Shown one piece after another: positions 20,796 to 31,439 of a DNA stretch of 64,000 bases. Every line of letters starts with the position of its first letter. Within the stretch, counting starts at the first letter, position 1. The notes under the pieces are model-generated. The model did no database searches, was not told the origin of the DNA, and saw only the letters and a list, made by a program, of their open reading frames with translations. The translations under genes were made by a program, and so were the position numbers. The DNA comes from Micrasema longulum (taxonomy: Eukaryota; Arthropoda; Insecta; Trichoptera; Brachycentridae): contig JAGVSM010004500.1 of the NCBI GenBank assembly GCA_022494885.1, forward strand, positions 1-64,000, read 5' to 3'.

Positions 20796-21719
20796 AAATA
20801 TTTTAAATATGTACCTGTGTATTTATTATTGCAGGGTTATTTCAATTTATTTTTCTATAATTCGCCTATATTTATTTTATAAAACTGAAAATACATGTGT
20901 GTGTTTATTTTTGTATTTATATATTCATTTTATTCACTATATAGTTATGTTACATTTATTGAGAAATAAATCCTAACTCCATGGAACCAAAGTCCTGTGT
21001 TGAATTTGTTTGTTTGTCCGTCACATCTCCAAAACGGTGAGTCGTAGCGGCCTGAAATTTAAACACGTAATTTTAGATGCGATTTCAAATAAACGCTGTT
21101 ATTTTCGAGTCAAATTTGAATCGACCCCTACTCGATAAAGACTCAAACTTTATATGGATGCCTAGTGCGGCCCCGACAAATTGCCCGTAATCAAATATCA
21201 TTATCAGCAGTACCAAAACATACTTTAATTCACAAATTAACCCCTAAATTGAGAAAAAATAGTATATGAAGCAAATATGCTGATATATGGAATGTTTTTA
21301 AGCAACAAAATACACGTGTCGGGATAAATAAACGACAAAAATCAACGTAAATCATAGGAAAATATTCGAAATCAATTACCTGTGAAATCTGACTCTTTTT
21401 ACACCTTTTACTGACTCTTACTATTGCAACCAAACATACTACAATTCACCATTGACGATTTTTATTTATTATAACGTAAATATCTAAGTTATTTACAAAC
21501 AAAGCCAAGCATAGCGACAAAAACATCCGATAGAACCGTTACGCGTATGTTGTCAAATAAAACAAAATGGCCGCCAATTTGTTGCTAACCAACATCGCTT
21601 GCGTTCTATGAAACATAGTGATAGGGCTTCTCTATAGGTTGACGCATTATTACTCTGAGATTAGAAAGGTAAATGAAGTTCTCAGTAAGATATTTTGGTA
21701 CGTAAAGGTTGAAAAGAAT
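20796..21719. other. Unassigned A/T-rich stretch
   Basis: No recognisable protein. The block 21530-21650 is less A/T-rich ('atggccgccaatttgttg'). Possibly old repeats. Confidence 0.35.
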
Positions 21720-22459
21720 GTTATAAGTAAAATATTTATTTAATTTTACATTACGCCCAAGGGACATTTACAAAAAATATACAGGTAAGTACAAACATAG
21801 TGAGTAATAATTTAAAAGATAAACAACGCTTTTTTGTATACATGTAGAAACAATAAAAAGCATACTGCTATGCAAAATAAAAAGTGAAACTTTACATAGT
21901 AAAAAAGAAAAATATATATATGGATAAAAGAAAAGAAATTGAATTAAAAAGCAAATTGTAAATAACTTGTAAAGAATTTAAACAAAAAATATATACATTT
22001 ACATAAGTATATGCGTATAAAAAATGGTATTAACAAATTATTGTTAAAAACAAATAATAAAAATTAGTTTACAGTAAGCATATATGAGATAATAACATAA
22101 TATCTGGTACACAAAAATATTTGATACATTAATTTCAGAAAAAGATAATAATAAATAATAATACCCATCAAAAACAGAGAAAAAATTGTATGAAAAAGAA
22201 AGTTTTATTACGACATTAATAATTAGTTTCAGTGCATTTAAGAACGTTTTAAAATGGATAATTGTCGTATTAAAAATGTCTATATCACAAGTAAATTTGT
22301 TGGCTAAGGAATGTAAACGCGGAATCGGAGAGTGTCGTGCATAGTTAGTACCTGCGTATGTACTCGTAGTTGCAAACAACTCCGTACTTCTAGTGACTCG
22401 ATTAGGTATTTTGAAGTTAATGAGATTCAGGAGTTCACAACAATCGAGCTCCGAATTTA

Positions 22460-22462
<3 letters not shown>
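21720..22462 (-). mobile_element. LINE 3' end with intact-looking C-terminal frame
   Basis: The minus strand from 22459 reads LDCCELLNLINFKIPNRVTR, then TNYARHSPIPRLHSLANKF and DIDIFNTTIIHFKTFLNAL with no break, then a continuing open frame to 22044. 'TNYxRxSPIxRL' and 'DIF....F' are the closing motifs of CR1-like reverse transcriptases. The rest to ~21720 is A/T-rich UTR. Confidence 0.8.
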
Positions 22463-22488
<26 letters not shown>

Positions 22489-22492
<4 letters not shown>

Positions 22493-22652
22493 CCTTGGTG
22501 TAGTGGTCAAGACGCTTGACTCACACACGGAAGGTTCCGGGTTCGATTCTCGGTGAGAACACAACAAATAAAATGTGATTTTTCTCAAGCCTAGGTGTTC
22601 CGTGATGTAAATCACCACTGTAATTAGGCCTCCTGGCCTGTTGTGGTGCAAT
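22489..22652 (+). mobile_element. SINE-E copy
   Basis: A box 'ttggtgtagtggtcaag', B box 'gggttcgattctcgg', body, and 'ggcctcctggcctgttgtgg', ending in (ATA)n. The first ~8 bases of the head are replaced by a 25-base A run (22465-22488). Confidence 0.88.
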
Positions 22653-22870
22653 AATAATAATTTAACACGATTTCGAGTTAACAGGGGTGCTATTCTGAAC
22701 CACTCTCGTGGTACGAGAAAACAGTTTTTCTCGTGTATTTTGTGTGTAAATACACGAGATAATACGGCCACGAGAGCGTTTGGAATACCAGCACAGAATA
22801 CGGATTTGAATTTACGTTAGAAGTAAAGCACGGCCGTGTTAATTTCAGCGTTTACTTGCGATAGCACGGA
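22653..22870. other. Unassigned short stretch
   Basis: Contains a small inverted motif around 'ctcgtggtacgag' / 'tcgtgtattttgtgtgtaaa' / 'cacgagataatacggccac', i.e. nested CTCGTG/CACGAG palindromes. No gene. Confidence 0.4.
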
Positions 22871-23527
22871 CCCAATTACAGTGGTGAATTACAGCACAGA
22901 ATATCTATAGTCCTTAAAATGTAACATGATCAGAATGACAGTTGTCAGAAAAAGTGACGACATAACTTTGTAGTAACGTCATAGGAGTTCTTTATATTGA
23001 CACACGAAAAATCATTTGTATCTGGCGTGTTAATTTTTTTTTTTTACAATGCTTGAAACATAAATCAACATTAATACCTATATAAAATCAGCTTTAAAAC
23101 TAAAAAAAAAACAAAATAAACCTAATTATTAACGACGTTCTTACAAGGTTACATCATTTTGCAAAAACGTTAGAGATGGGACAAATTGATCAATGTAATT
23201 TGATCGAATAAAAAAAATATTCGTTTGATGTTGTTCATGAAGAAAGTATAAATATCTAATTTTTTGGTGAGCAATTATGTTAAACACACTATAATAGGCT
23301 TGTTTTTTCGTTTTTTATATCAATTTTCGGAAACAGAGTTTCATGCAATCATGAAATAACTGATAAAATCGATTTGGTCAGTGATCAGTAATTAGTTAGA
23401 TTAGTTTGACAGCTGTCATTCTAATCGAGCTATATTTTAAGGACTATGGGTTTGTGAAAAATCAAAATTTAATTTTTGTGTTCTCAGCGGGAATCGAGCG
23501 TATAACCCACTACACCACGGAGGCCGC
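22871..23527 (-). mobile_element. SINE-E copy split by TIR-M insertion
   Basis: 22871-22907 is the SINE-E 3' part ('ccaattacagtggtgaatta', inverted), and 23447-23527 is the rest ('ttgtgttctcagcgggaat', 'cactacaccacggaggcc'), with a ~25-bp internal deletion in the head. Joined, the two pieces reproduce the order of 52251-52413. Confidence 0.85.
22908..23446 (+). mobile_element. TIR-M element (TA-flanked, mariner-like MITE), full length
   Basis: 539 bp with ~40-bp terminal inverted repeats: 22908-22947 starts TAGTCCTTAAAAT, and 23407-23446 ends in ATTTTAAGGACTA. Flanks are TA on the left and TG on the right, the latter read as a decayed TA. No transposase. The second copy, 53996-54849 (opposite orientation), matches over the whole length. 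Confidence 0.85.
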
Positions 23528-23583
23528 AAACTTTAAATCATTACTTTCATCAGTTTAAATTTCAAGATCGCCTTGCTAAACAC

Positions 23584-24360
23584 CAGGGGCGAATCGTCAA
23601 AGTAAGCGATTATGCACAGCTTACCATTATATTTGACTTTTAATAATAATAATAATTTATAGTAACCGTGTTTGTGGGAAAATAAATAAAATAATTGTTA
23701 TTTATTATAAATCGCCGTTTATATCTTTCTACAAAAAAATATCTATGAAGTGCGCCCAGCGCCGGCGCCCAGCCCATTCTTACTGAACGATGAAAGTAGC
23801 CGATTACCTCAGCTTATTCTTCCATACAAAAAAGTACACTGTATTTTTCGTCTTTAACCCAAGTCGACTTTTTTAGTACTAAAACAAACTTGCAGATTAC
23901 AAATATTTTTAGAAGATTCTCTATTTGGAAACTAGTATTTCGAACATTATTTCCAAAGGACTATTTTTCTTTGATGGGATACCGTCTACATATTATGTAT
24001 CACATAGGACAGGTGGCGTTCGTAGTGGCCATTTTAGGAATTATACATTTAAAAAGAAATCGGCCAGTGCTCAAGTCTTGACACTACTGTCAATGACAGA
24101 TCATAATGGAAATATCTGCGGAATGTCATTGTGGTATTTGTTAATAAACTTTTGTACAAGTATTGTATTAAAATAGTGAAGAATAAAGCTTCGTTTATCG
24201 CGTGGTTTATAATAATTGTTGTTTGTAATTGTTGATTTTCACAGAACCACAAAAAAAGTCATTTATAATTACATTACTGTCATGTAAATACTTATATGTA
24301 GTACAAATTAATGAAATTTTTTAATAGATTACCTATAAAATAAATCAAGGCTCGCCACTG
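23584..24360 (+). mobile_element. Non-autonomous hAT element, intact ends
   Basis: 777 bp from CAGGGGCGAATCG at 23584 to CGCCACTG at 24360. The terminal CAGGGGCGA/CAGTGGCGA pair is the CAGNGG type of hAT elements, and the octamer CTAAACAC flanks it exactly on both sides (23576-23583, 24361-24368). It encodes no transposase: the 63- and 83-codon readings inside are not conserved with the copy at 11159-14436. Serves as the empty-site reference for that copy. Confidence 0.93.
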
Positions 24361-24636
24361 CTAAACACCCTGTATATTTATTTATACAGGTGTCTAGTTA
24401 TCTGTAGCAAAGCTGAGCTGAAGTCTTCCGTAATAAATATTCAGAGGTGTCAAGTGGTGGGGGAAAATAGTAGGGGGTTCTAAATTCAAATACCGAACGA
24501 TATTTAAATGAAAATGGAATGCGAAAGGAATGATGAGCCGCATTCGTCGAAATTGGCCGTTCGGAGTTCAATATATTTATATAATCGGGAAATTTCACGA
24601 GAAGATCAACAAGTTATGCTCGAAACTTCTTATGCT

Positions 24637-24700
24637 TTCATCATCATCACCTATGTCCTTTCCGCATCCGACGGTGCATAGGGCACTGCATTTGAAAATA
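24637..24700 (-). mobile_element. SINE-G 3' fragment
   Basis: 'tcatcatcatcacc', 'cctttccgcatc' and 'ggtgcatagggcactgca' match the SINE-G 3' end on the minus strand. The head is absent. Confidence 0.7.
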
Positions 24701-24762
24701 CATTTTGAATGAATTTTGTTGGTTAATTATCACCATTTTTTTATTGTTAATGAGGAATTCCA

Positions 24763-25066
24763 CTGTTTTCTAATTTATTTTTTTCTATTAGCGTTCTAAG
24801 CAAAAATATATTATTTTTTTTGTGCGTTATTTACAAAGATATGATTTTTTAAAGTTACATTTATCAAATATCGCGCCAAATGACTGTAATCAGTGAGTCA
24901 CTTTTCAGTTTTTTTTTCAGCTGTTTTCTAATTTATTTTTTTCTATTAGCGCACTAAGCAAAAATATTTTTTTTTTTTTGTGCGTTATTTACAAAGATAT
25001 GATTTTTTAAAGTTACATTTATCAAATACCGCGCCAAATGACTGTAATCAGTGTGTCACTTTTCAG
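24763..25066. repeat. Tandem duplication, period 158 bp
   Basis: 24763-24908 and 24921-25066 are near-identical ('ctgttttctaattta', 'tgtgcgttatttacaaagat', 'gcgccaaatgactgtaatca'). They differ by a few bases and the length of a T run. Adjacent direct repeats, two units only. Confidence 0.93.
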
Positions 25067-25904
25067 TAGTGATGTCATGAAACGGTTGGCGATCTTACTT
25101 TCACTGACCTGACAAGAATCTATGGAATATTGCTTTGATTACTTCATTTAGTTGATCCTAATTTGCTCATTCCTATGTTATGGTTGTTTTTACGAACGTT
25201 TCGATTTAGAAAAACCCAGAAAGTTGACATAATCTCTGGTTGAAATGTCAAATTATACAAATTATACTATTTTTTTCTATGGTCAAAACGTTCCTTACAA
25301 GGTGCGGGGGCTTTAAAGCGGAAACCGGAAATACTACACGTAGATACAAGGAGTGACGTCATTATTTACGATTTCAAAATGAATACTATTTTTAACATTT
25401 TTTATTTATTTTTGCGTGCGTTTTTGAAATATTTTATTCTACTGCAAAAATTTTTAATAATCACGTGTACACGAAAACATTTTAAAATTTAATTCCGGGT
25501 TGAGCTGGAATTCCTCATTCTGCAATACATCCGAATAAAAAAATACATATGAGGGTATGGAAAGCAAAGATAGAAATCTCCACCAGAAACAAAAATTATT
25601 AGTTATTGATGCCAAAATCAACTATACATAAAAACTTACCTACCTAAATTATAGCGTAATTCAAAAACGTCTCTAAATTTTGCAAAAACAGATTTGAATT
25701 ATGTATGCTACTTGACACTGCAAACTTAGCGTTCTCCATTGAGTAGTAAAGCAATTCTTTTTTCAATTTTTTTTGCATATATCTCAGTAACTCCTTTAAT
25801 GGAGATAAGTTATCTTCTAATACCCTAATATATCCAAAGGAATTAATTCAGCTCTAATAGGGTTAAGGTTTAAAAATAACAGATAATCTTTGAAAATCAT
25901 AATT
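25067..25904. other. Unassigned stretch
   Basis: A/T-rich sequence, nothing recognised in either strand. Confidence 0.4.
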
Positions 25905-25905
25905 C

Positions 25906-26490
25906 AATAAGTTAAGGCGCTTGGCTCAAGCGCGAGAGGTTCCGGGTTGGATTCCCGGTGAGAACGCAGAAATTAAAATGTGATTTTTCTTAAGCCTGGG
26001 TGTTCGGTGCTCTAAATTCACCACGGTAATGAGGAAATACCACTTTAAAAAAAATATAATTTTGAATTAATTAGGGTCTATGAAATACTGTCGAGAATTT
26101 TTTTTACTTATTTGTAGCATAAAAAATATTTTTTAATTTATCATTTTAAATTTTTGCAAATAAATGTTCATTGCATTGGCCACGTTCCTAATACGTCACT
26201 ATTCGGTTAAATTTTGAACTTGTTTGTGACCGTTTAAATTTAAATAGAACATCGGCACGAATCTTGACGTCACAATTGTCAAGGCAAAACATGTCGCGTT
26301 TTTGTGAAGACACATTTTTAAACAATTTCATTAAAAAAAAATATGTATGTAAACATTTCTCCACAATATCCATATTGATTTTGAAAATAAAATTATTTTT
26401 TTAAAATCCATTTCACATGTTTTTATCGGTTTCGTGGTATGTGATATTTCCTTATTGGTCCTTCTGGCCTGTGGCGGTGGAAACTAAAAT
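25906..26490 (+). mobile_element. SINE-E copy split by a TIR-E insertion
   Basis: Head and body at 25906-26032 ('gaggttccgggttggattcc', 'gtgatttttcttaagcctgg'), end at 26452-26490 ('ccttctggcctgtggcggtg'). The SINE is continuous once 26033-26451 is removed. Confidence 0.8.
26033..26451 (+). mobile_element. TIR-E element, apparently complete
   Basis: Starts GGAAATACCAC and ends with its rough inverse GTGGTATGTGATATTTCC. The flanking triplets TGA and TTA fit a decayed 3-bp TTA duplication. The interior carries the family blocks 'acgtcactattcgg', 'cacgaatcttgacgtcacaa', 'cgtcgcg-like' and 'acatttctccacaatatcca'. Non-coding. Other copies: 10325-10950, 38205-38390, 45105-45340. PIF/Harbinger is possible but not proven. 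Confidence 0.7.
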
Positions 26491-26514
26491 ATAAATATAA
26501 TTAATTATGTAGTT

Positions 26515-27232
26515 TTGCGAAGTTATGGCTATTCAATTAATGACATTTTTTAAAATAGTCAATTAATGATATTTTTTCAAATAGTCAATTAATGATATTT
26601 TTTTGAATAGTCAATTCGTGATATTTTTTTGAATAGTCAATTCATGGTATTTTTTTTAATAGTCAATTAATGATATTTTTTTGAATAGTCAATTTATGAT
26701 ATTTTTTTGAATAGTCAATTCATGATATTTTTTCGAATAGTCAATTAATTATATTTTTTTGAATAGTCAATTAATGATATTTTTTTGAATAGTCAATTAA
26801 TTATATATTTTTGAATAGACAATCAATGATATTTTTTTGAATATTCAATTAATGATATTTTTTGAATAGTCAATTCGTGATATTTTTTTGAATAGTCAAT
26901 TCATGATATTTTTTTGAATAGTCAATTTACTATATTTTTTTGAAAATAATTGATATTTTTTTGAATAGTCAATTAATGATATTGTTTTTAATAGTCAATT
27001 AATGATATTTTTTTGAATAGTCAATTTATGATATTTTTTTGAATAGTCAATTCATGATATTTTTTCGAATAGTCAATTTTTTTTTTTTTGTTTGAATAGT
27101 CAATTAATTAAATTTTTTTGAATAGTCAATTAATTATATATTTTTGAATAGTCAATCAATGATATTTTTTTGAATATTCAATTAATGATATTTTTTGAAT
27201 AGTCAATTAATGATATTTTTTCGTATATTTTT
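26515..27232. repeat. Minisatellite, ~27-28 bp unit, ~25 copies, with higher-order structure
   Basis: Unit close to 'tgaatagtcaattaatgat' followed by ATTTTTTT, repeated through 0.7 kb. Unit variants (aattaat, aattcat, aatttat, aattcgt) recur in the same order about 332 bp apart: 26691-26880 against 27023-27212. Confidence 0.95.
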
Positions 27233-27288
27233 AACGAACAGCCATCGAAGTAAAATTGTCATAAAGCAAATCCTTGTCTAGTTGACGA

Positions 27289-27366
27289 TCGTGGGGGAAA
27301 ATGGGAAGAGGGAAGGAACGAGGAAGGGGAAAGGAATAGGGGAGGGGGTGGGAAAAGAAGGGGGCA
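27289..27366 (+). repeat. Polypurine tract
   Basis: ~78 bases almost entirely A and G on the plus strand, with several GGG and GGGG runs (e.g. 'aataggggagggggtgggaa'). Confidence 0.85.
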
Positions 27367-27367
27367 G

Positions 27368-27716
27368 AGAACGCCATCGAAGGTTGATAATAAATAATCA
27401 TAGCGACCCTCGGAGGATTTATATTTTATAGCCTAACTGAATACTTAAGACTTTAGCGAGTAGGGTACGTTTTTTATGGGTCACCCGGTATATTGTTAAT
27501 AAAGCGGGCCGTGAAATATGGCAGACAAATTGATTAGGAATTTTTAATCGCGATTTTACGACGGATATGAATACGTAACCACGATTTTATGGGCACCCTA
27601 TACCGAAAACATTAATCAAAAATTTGACGACACCAAGAAAGTTGAAATATTTATTTTTAGTTGCATTAATTCGTAGGACACTGCGATGAATAACTTAAAA
27701 GTAAAGACTTAGATTT
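27368..27716. other. Unassigned stretch
   Basis: No gene or shared repeat seen. More complex sequence than the neighbouring minisatellite. Confidence 0.4.
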
Positions 27717-27780
27717 GTTACAACAGAGAGGGAAACAATCTTTGGGAAAAAATATGGAAGTCTAGGCATTAACAGTAACC
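27717..27780 (-). repeat. Rep-A fragment
   Basis: Diverged 'acaacagagagggaaacaat' and 'atggaagtctaggcatt' match the inverted Rep-A 3' region. Confidence 0.5.
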
Positions 27781-27799
27781 ATAACTAACTGACCAAACT

Positions 27800-28310
27800 G
27801 TTCTTACTCAAATGAAAGACATAACCCCCACAATACATCACATACAAATAATATAATCACTAGATCCTCAACACAAAGACAACCTAATACCACTTTCGGA
27901 CAAAGGGATTTTGAGTATTATTCAATTAAAATCTATAACCTACTTCCAATGTCTATTAAAACAATCAGTAACGAGAAAATGTTTAAAAAGACTTAAAAAA
28001 AATGGATAGTAGATTGGGTATAAGTAAAATGGATTGTGTCATTCGCCCAAACCAATATTAAATCACCTGCTTGTGAATTTTTTTTATTGTACGTTTTATA
28101 ATATAAATAATATAGGTGTACGTAACCTTAATATAAACTTAAATACGTAGTGTTTAAAACATTCTGAACATTTTGTAAGGTATCTCTGTATTTTAAGTCT
28201 TCTATGTTTATTCTTACGTGTAAAATTATTTTTAAAGGTATATTTTTATCGGCACGGGCAACCCCAGTGAGGTCACATTATTTTATTATTAAACATAATG
28301 TTATTGATTA
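27800..28310 (+). mobile_element. LINE 3' end (family L4), best copy
   Basis: The frame at about 27835-27998 reads NIITRSSTQRQPNTTFGQR, then DFEYYSIKIYNLLPMSIKTI and a stop near 27998. This is the LINE C terminus also seen at 7022-7196. The 3' UTR contains 'attcgcccaaaccaatatta' and the 'cggcacgggcaaccccagtg' block shared with 7550-7600 and, inverted, with 37885-37905. Confidence 0.8.
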
Positions 28311-28499
28311 TTTGTTTTCTTTAATGTATTTGTTATCAATTTACCTAGTTTTTTATTATGGGTTTTACAACAAGTTAATTTTTTAAAATTCAATATGTTT
28401 TTTTTTTATCGATCATATTTTTATTTTCTCAAAAACATATTTTTTTAGGTTTTATACAAAATTATTACTTTTATTAATTAACCTACTTTTAAAATTTGC

Positions 28500-28790
28500 T
28501 TTAAAAACTGTTTTCAGACGTTGCTTAAAACTTTTTAGAACTGCCCAGAAATAGCAGAAAAAGGGACATCGGAAAGTTTTAAAATATTTGCTAAATATAA
28601 CAATTGATTATCATTCAATAAAGCAGCTGGAATATGTAGTTTAAAATTAATATATTTTAGAAATTTCTTTTGGACGCGCCTGAAGTGATTCAGAATGTAC
28701 ACTATACATATATATCTTATAATGGAGTTGTCATTTGTAAAGCCGACTCTAGCGTCAATACATAGTAGCATTTCGATTCCTTCCAGTTAT
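28500..28790 (-). mobile_element. LINE RT fragment
   Basis: The minus reading 28535-28771 contains FRRVQKKFLKYINFKLHIP, the 'ER.QkkFlkyl' segment that follows the thumb in many LINE reverse transcriptases (compare IQNKFIKYLKYK at 30800(-) and IQKKFIRSLEYR at 43900(-)). It is diverged, and the upstream part is frame-shifted. Confidence 0.6.
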
Positions 28791-28804
28791 TTTATCCTCA
28801 GGGT

Positions 28805-28935
28805 AAATAGATCAAAGCCCGGAATACGAACTAAGGGTAGGGGTGCTCTTCGCCCTCTTTTGCTTTTTACATTAAAGGCGTCGGCGTCGCTTATTGAGCG
28901 ATAGGATAGCCGCGGGGCAAACACTTCGTGAGGGT
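28805..28935. other. GC-richer unassigned block
   Basis: Contains 'ggcgtcggcgtcgcttattg' and 'ccgcggggcaaacacttcgt'. It stands out from its A/T surroundings but matches nothing else in the window that I can see. Confidence 0.4.
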
Positions 28936-30103
28936 TACATTTGCACTTAGAAAAAAAATGAAAATAATATTTATAAACATATATATTATACTGAAAAATC
29001 ATTTTTCGAAAGTTTTGGCATTAGATGGGTCGAAAAAGGCCATTGTTATGATAAGTTTGTTGAAAATATATTTTCACAAAGTGAGCTATTGCGTTGAAAA
29101 AATAACATTGGGTTAACTCTCCCTTCCCGGTGATGTGTAGCTTGTACACACTGCATCTAATAACATCAGAAAATACGGGAATACGTGTTGATGAAGAAAA
29201 GTCAGACCGCGTTTTACCCCGAACTTTCAAAAATTGTGACACTCAACTCATGTCCTACACAAATTTAGTCATTCTTTAACCGCCAGCTGTGTTTTGACGC
29301 GATCTTGACATTATATCATGACATAATTCGAAACCAAAAAAATACGAAAAGAAAAATGCCTGATTGTGTCGTATAAGTGTTCAAAAACTGTCGGATAAAA
29401 GGAAAAAGACTTTTCATTGATAAGTAGGTACGTAGGTACTTGTTTATGATTGAATTCCAAAACTAAAAGTTATTAGTATTCAAATATTAAATTTAAGTAG
29501 GTACCTAGGTTAAATTCTAAAACATACAATAACTAATTTTCAAATATGCATTTCTTTTTACAAATTAATGTCAAACTCTGCTCTAGTGTTGCATTTTGTG
29601 TAAGAATCCGTTTTTCAAAAATGTATCTAATGTCAGTAAAAATTATTTAAGCATTACAAAATATCCTCTAAAAATACGTTAATAATTAATCAATTTAGTA
29701 TAAACTTTAAAAACAAACTTTATTAATACACAATGAAAAACATCCCCGAATCATTCAATATATGCATTTTAGGCGAATGCAACTCTAGAATAGAAAAAAA
29801 ACACATTCATGCTTCAAACTTTTTTTCTACTCAGGATATTGAAGATGTTATTATTTACAAACCTTGAGATTGTAAATAAGAAAATTTTGCGAAAAACCGC
29901 ACGTAAATCTGCCAAGCCATTTTTGAGTTATTGCGAGAATAACAACGGCGATTCATTTATATGTATATAGATTATGGGTTAGGATTTCCGGTATTCTTTA
30001 GTTGAATATTAACGTACTTGTTAAAAAATAATAAAATGTTAACAAATAATGAATGCTTTTTGGGAACAGAAAAGCATTTTATCGAAAATCGGAGATACAT
30101 CTT
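28936..30103. other. Unassigned stretch with short shared motifs
   Basis: 29112-29150 ('cccggtgatgtgtagcttgt') recurs at 48800-48845. 29186-29225 is the inverted 'cggtctgact' motif. 29425-29545 is inverted sequence of the Helitron-like repeat ('aagtaggtacctagg'). 29895-29980 ('atttttgagttattgcgag') looks like an RTE or SINE UTR remnant. Confidence 0.45.
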
Positions 30104-30925
30104 TATTTATTTAATTTTATTAGGGAAATCAACAGTTCTACATACATATTTTAGTAAACAAACAGATATAGTGTATAAACTCAGAACTAATAACAGATTT
30201 CCACATAGTATACAAAGTTAGTAAAGAAAATATATTACATATCAAATAAATACATACAATTTATACATATCAAAATGTTATTTTCATGTACTCAATAATC
30301 AAAGATTTTTTTAATATTAATTTTAAGAACATTAAGTTACTGTAAATTGGGCGGGATAAGGACAAGAATGCTTGAAGAGAGGATAAGGAGGGGAGGGGAG
30401 ATGTACATATTTATTATTATAATGTCTACTAAGTTACATAATACATTTTTAGTGTAAATTTTAAATCTGACAGAGTGATGTTTGTATAATCTATATTTTT
30501 AAATTTTGTATTGTACATTGAAAAAGTCCTACGAAAAAAAGCATTTTTAACATACGATGTTTTACTTATTGGTACATGAAACAGGTGGTACCGTCTACAA
30601 ATCCTGGCTGGCACATGTATTGTTATTAAACCAAGCAGCTCTGTACAGTCAACCATTCCTGTCACAATTTTGTAAAGCAGTAGTTGGTCCGCACACACTC
30701 TGCGGTATTGTAGAGAAATGATTCCATGGAAGGTGGAGGCAGTGAGAGTAGATACATAAGAAATACCGGTTTTGTATTTAAGGTACTTTATAAATTTGTT
30801 TTGAATATTTTCTATTCTACTTATATATATGGCATACTGGGGATTCCATATCTGAGAGGCGTCTTTGATCTTTGATACAATAGAAAGTTTACCAATGTGT
30901 CGCATGTTGCGGAGTACGTAGTAAA
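30104..30925 (-). mobile_element. LINE 3' end, 158-codon C-terminal RT reading (family L1)
   Basis: Best copy of the family at 586-1240. The reading 30429-30905 has IWNPQYAIYISRIENIQNKF, IKYLKYKTG, LQYRRVCADQLLLYKIVTG, DCTELLGLI, VPARICRRYH and TFSMYNTKFK. These correspond to the end of the thumb and the C-terminal region of CR1/jockey-type LINEs. There is no internal stop over 158 codons, so this is a comparatively young copy. The UTR runs to about 30104 and ends next to 'taggg aaatcaacag', where the sister copy has its (AAAAT)n tail. Confidence 0.9.
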
Positions 30926-31160
30926 ATAGTAATCTTAATCTATAATTGTCTCACACACTCTTTACGTCTCTGTCTCTCGATAATACGGGTATATTCGGTA
31001 GCGAGAGAGACAATTTCACGCGTCACACGCGCGAACAGCATAGTTTCTAGTACTTCTCCCAGACGCCAGTTAGTAGCCACCCGAGTTTCGTCGGAGTGGC
31101 ACCTTCGCCCGCGTTGGGAGCATGAGCTAATGTTTTTAGCAATAAGATCTTTTGACTTCA
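30926..31160. other. CpG-richer block, unassigned
   Basis: Contains 'tcacgcgtcacacgcgcgaa' and 'cgagtttcgtcggagtggca'. A 73-codon minus reading (30940-31161) covers it, without recognisable motifs. It could be a promoter, an old repeat 5' end or unique DNA. Confidence 0.4.
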
Positions 31161-31439
31161 ACCATAAATAATTGAAGGTATTGCCTATAAATATTCATTT
31201 TTTGCGATTTTAAATCTCCCTATTTCTGCATGTGTAATGACTACACAGCACCATAACGCGCGGATGGTTTTGGGACAGAAAAGATTAAATAACGTTAATA
31301 CATTAAAATGCCATGCCTTTGAGGGATTTTTTTGTGTTATTATAACAGTTTTTTTTGTATTTGAAACTTATGTATACCTTTTGTAAAATGCAAAGAAAAA
31401 AATATAATAACAAAAGAAAAACTGGTTCAATGTGTATAT

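Noticed and set aside
22463..22771. 102-codon minus reading ending in a phenylalanine run
   Set aside because: It is an antisense translation of a SINE-E and its A run.
26515..27232. CRISPR-like array
   Set aside because: Units are contiguous with no unique spacers, and the sequence is eukaryotic; it is a minisatellite.
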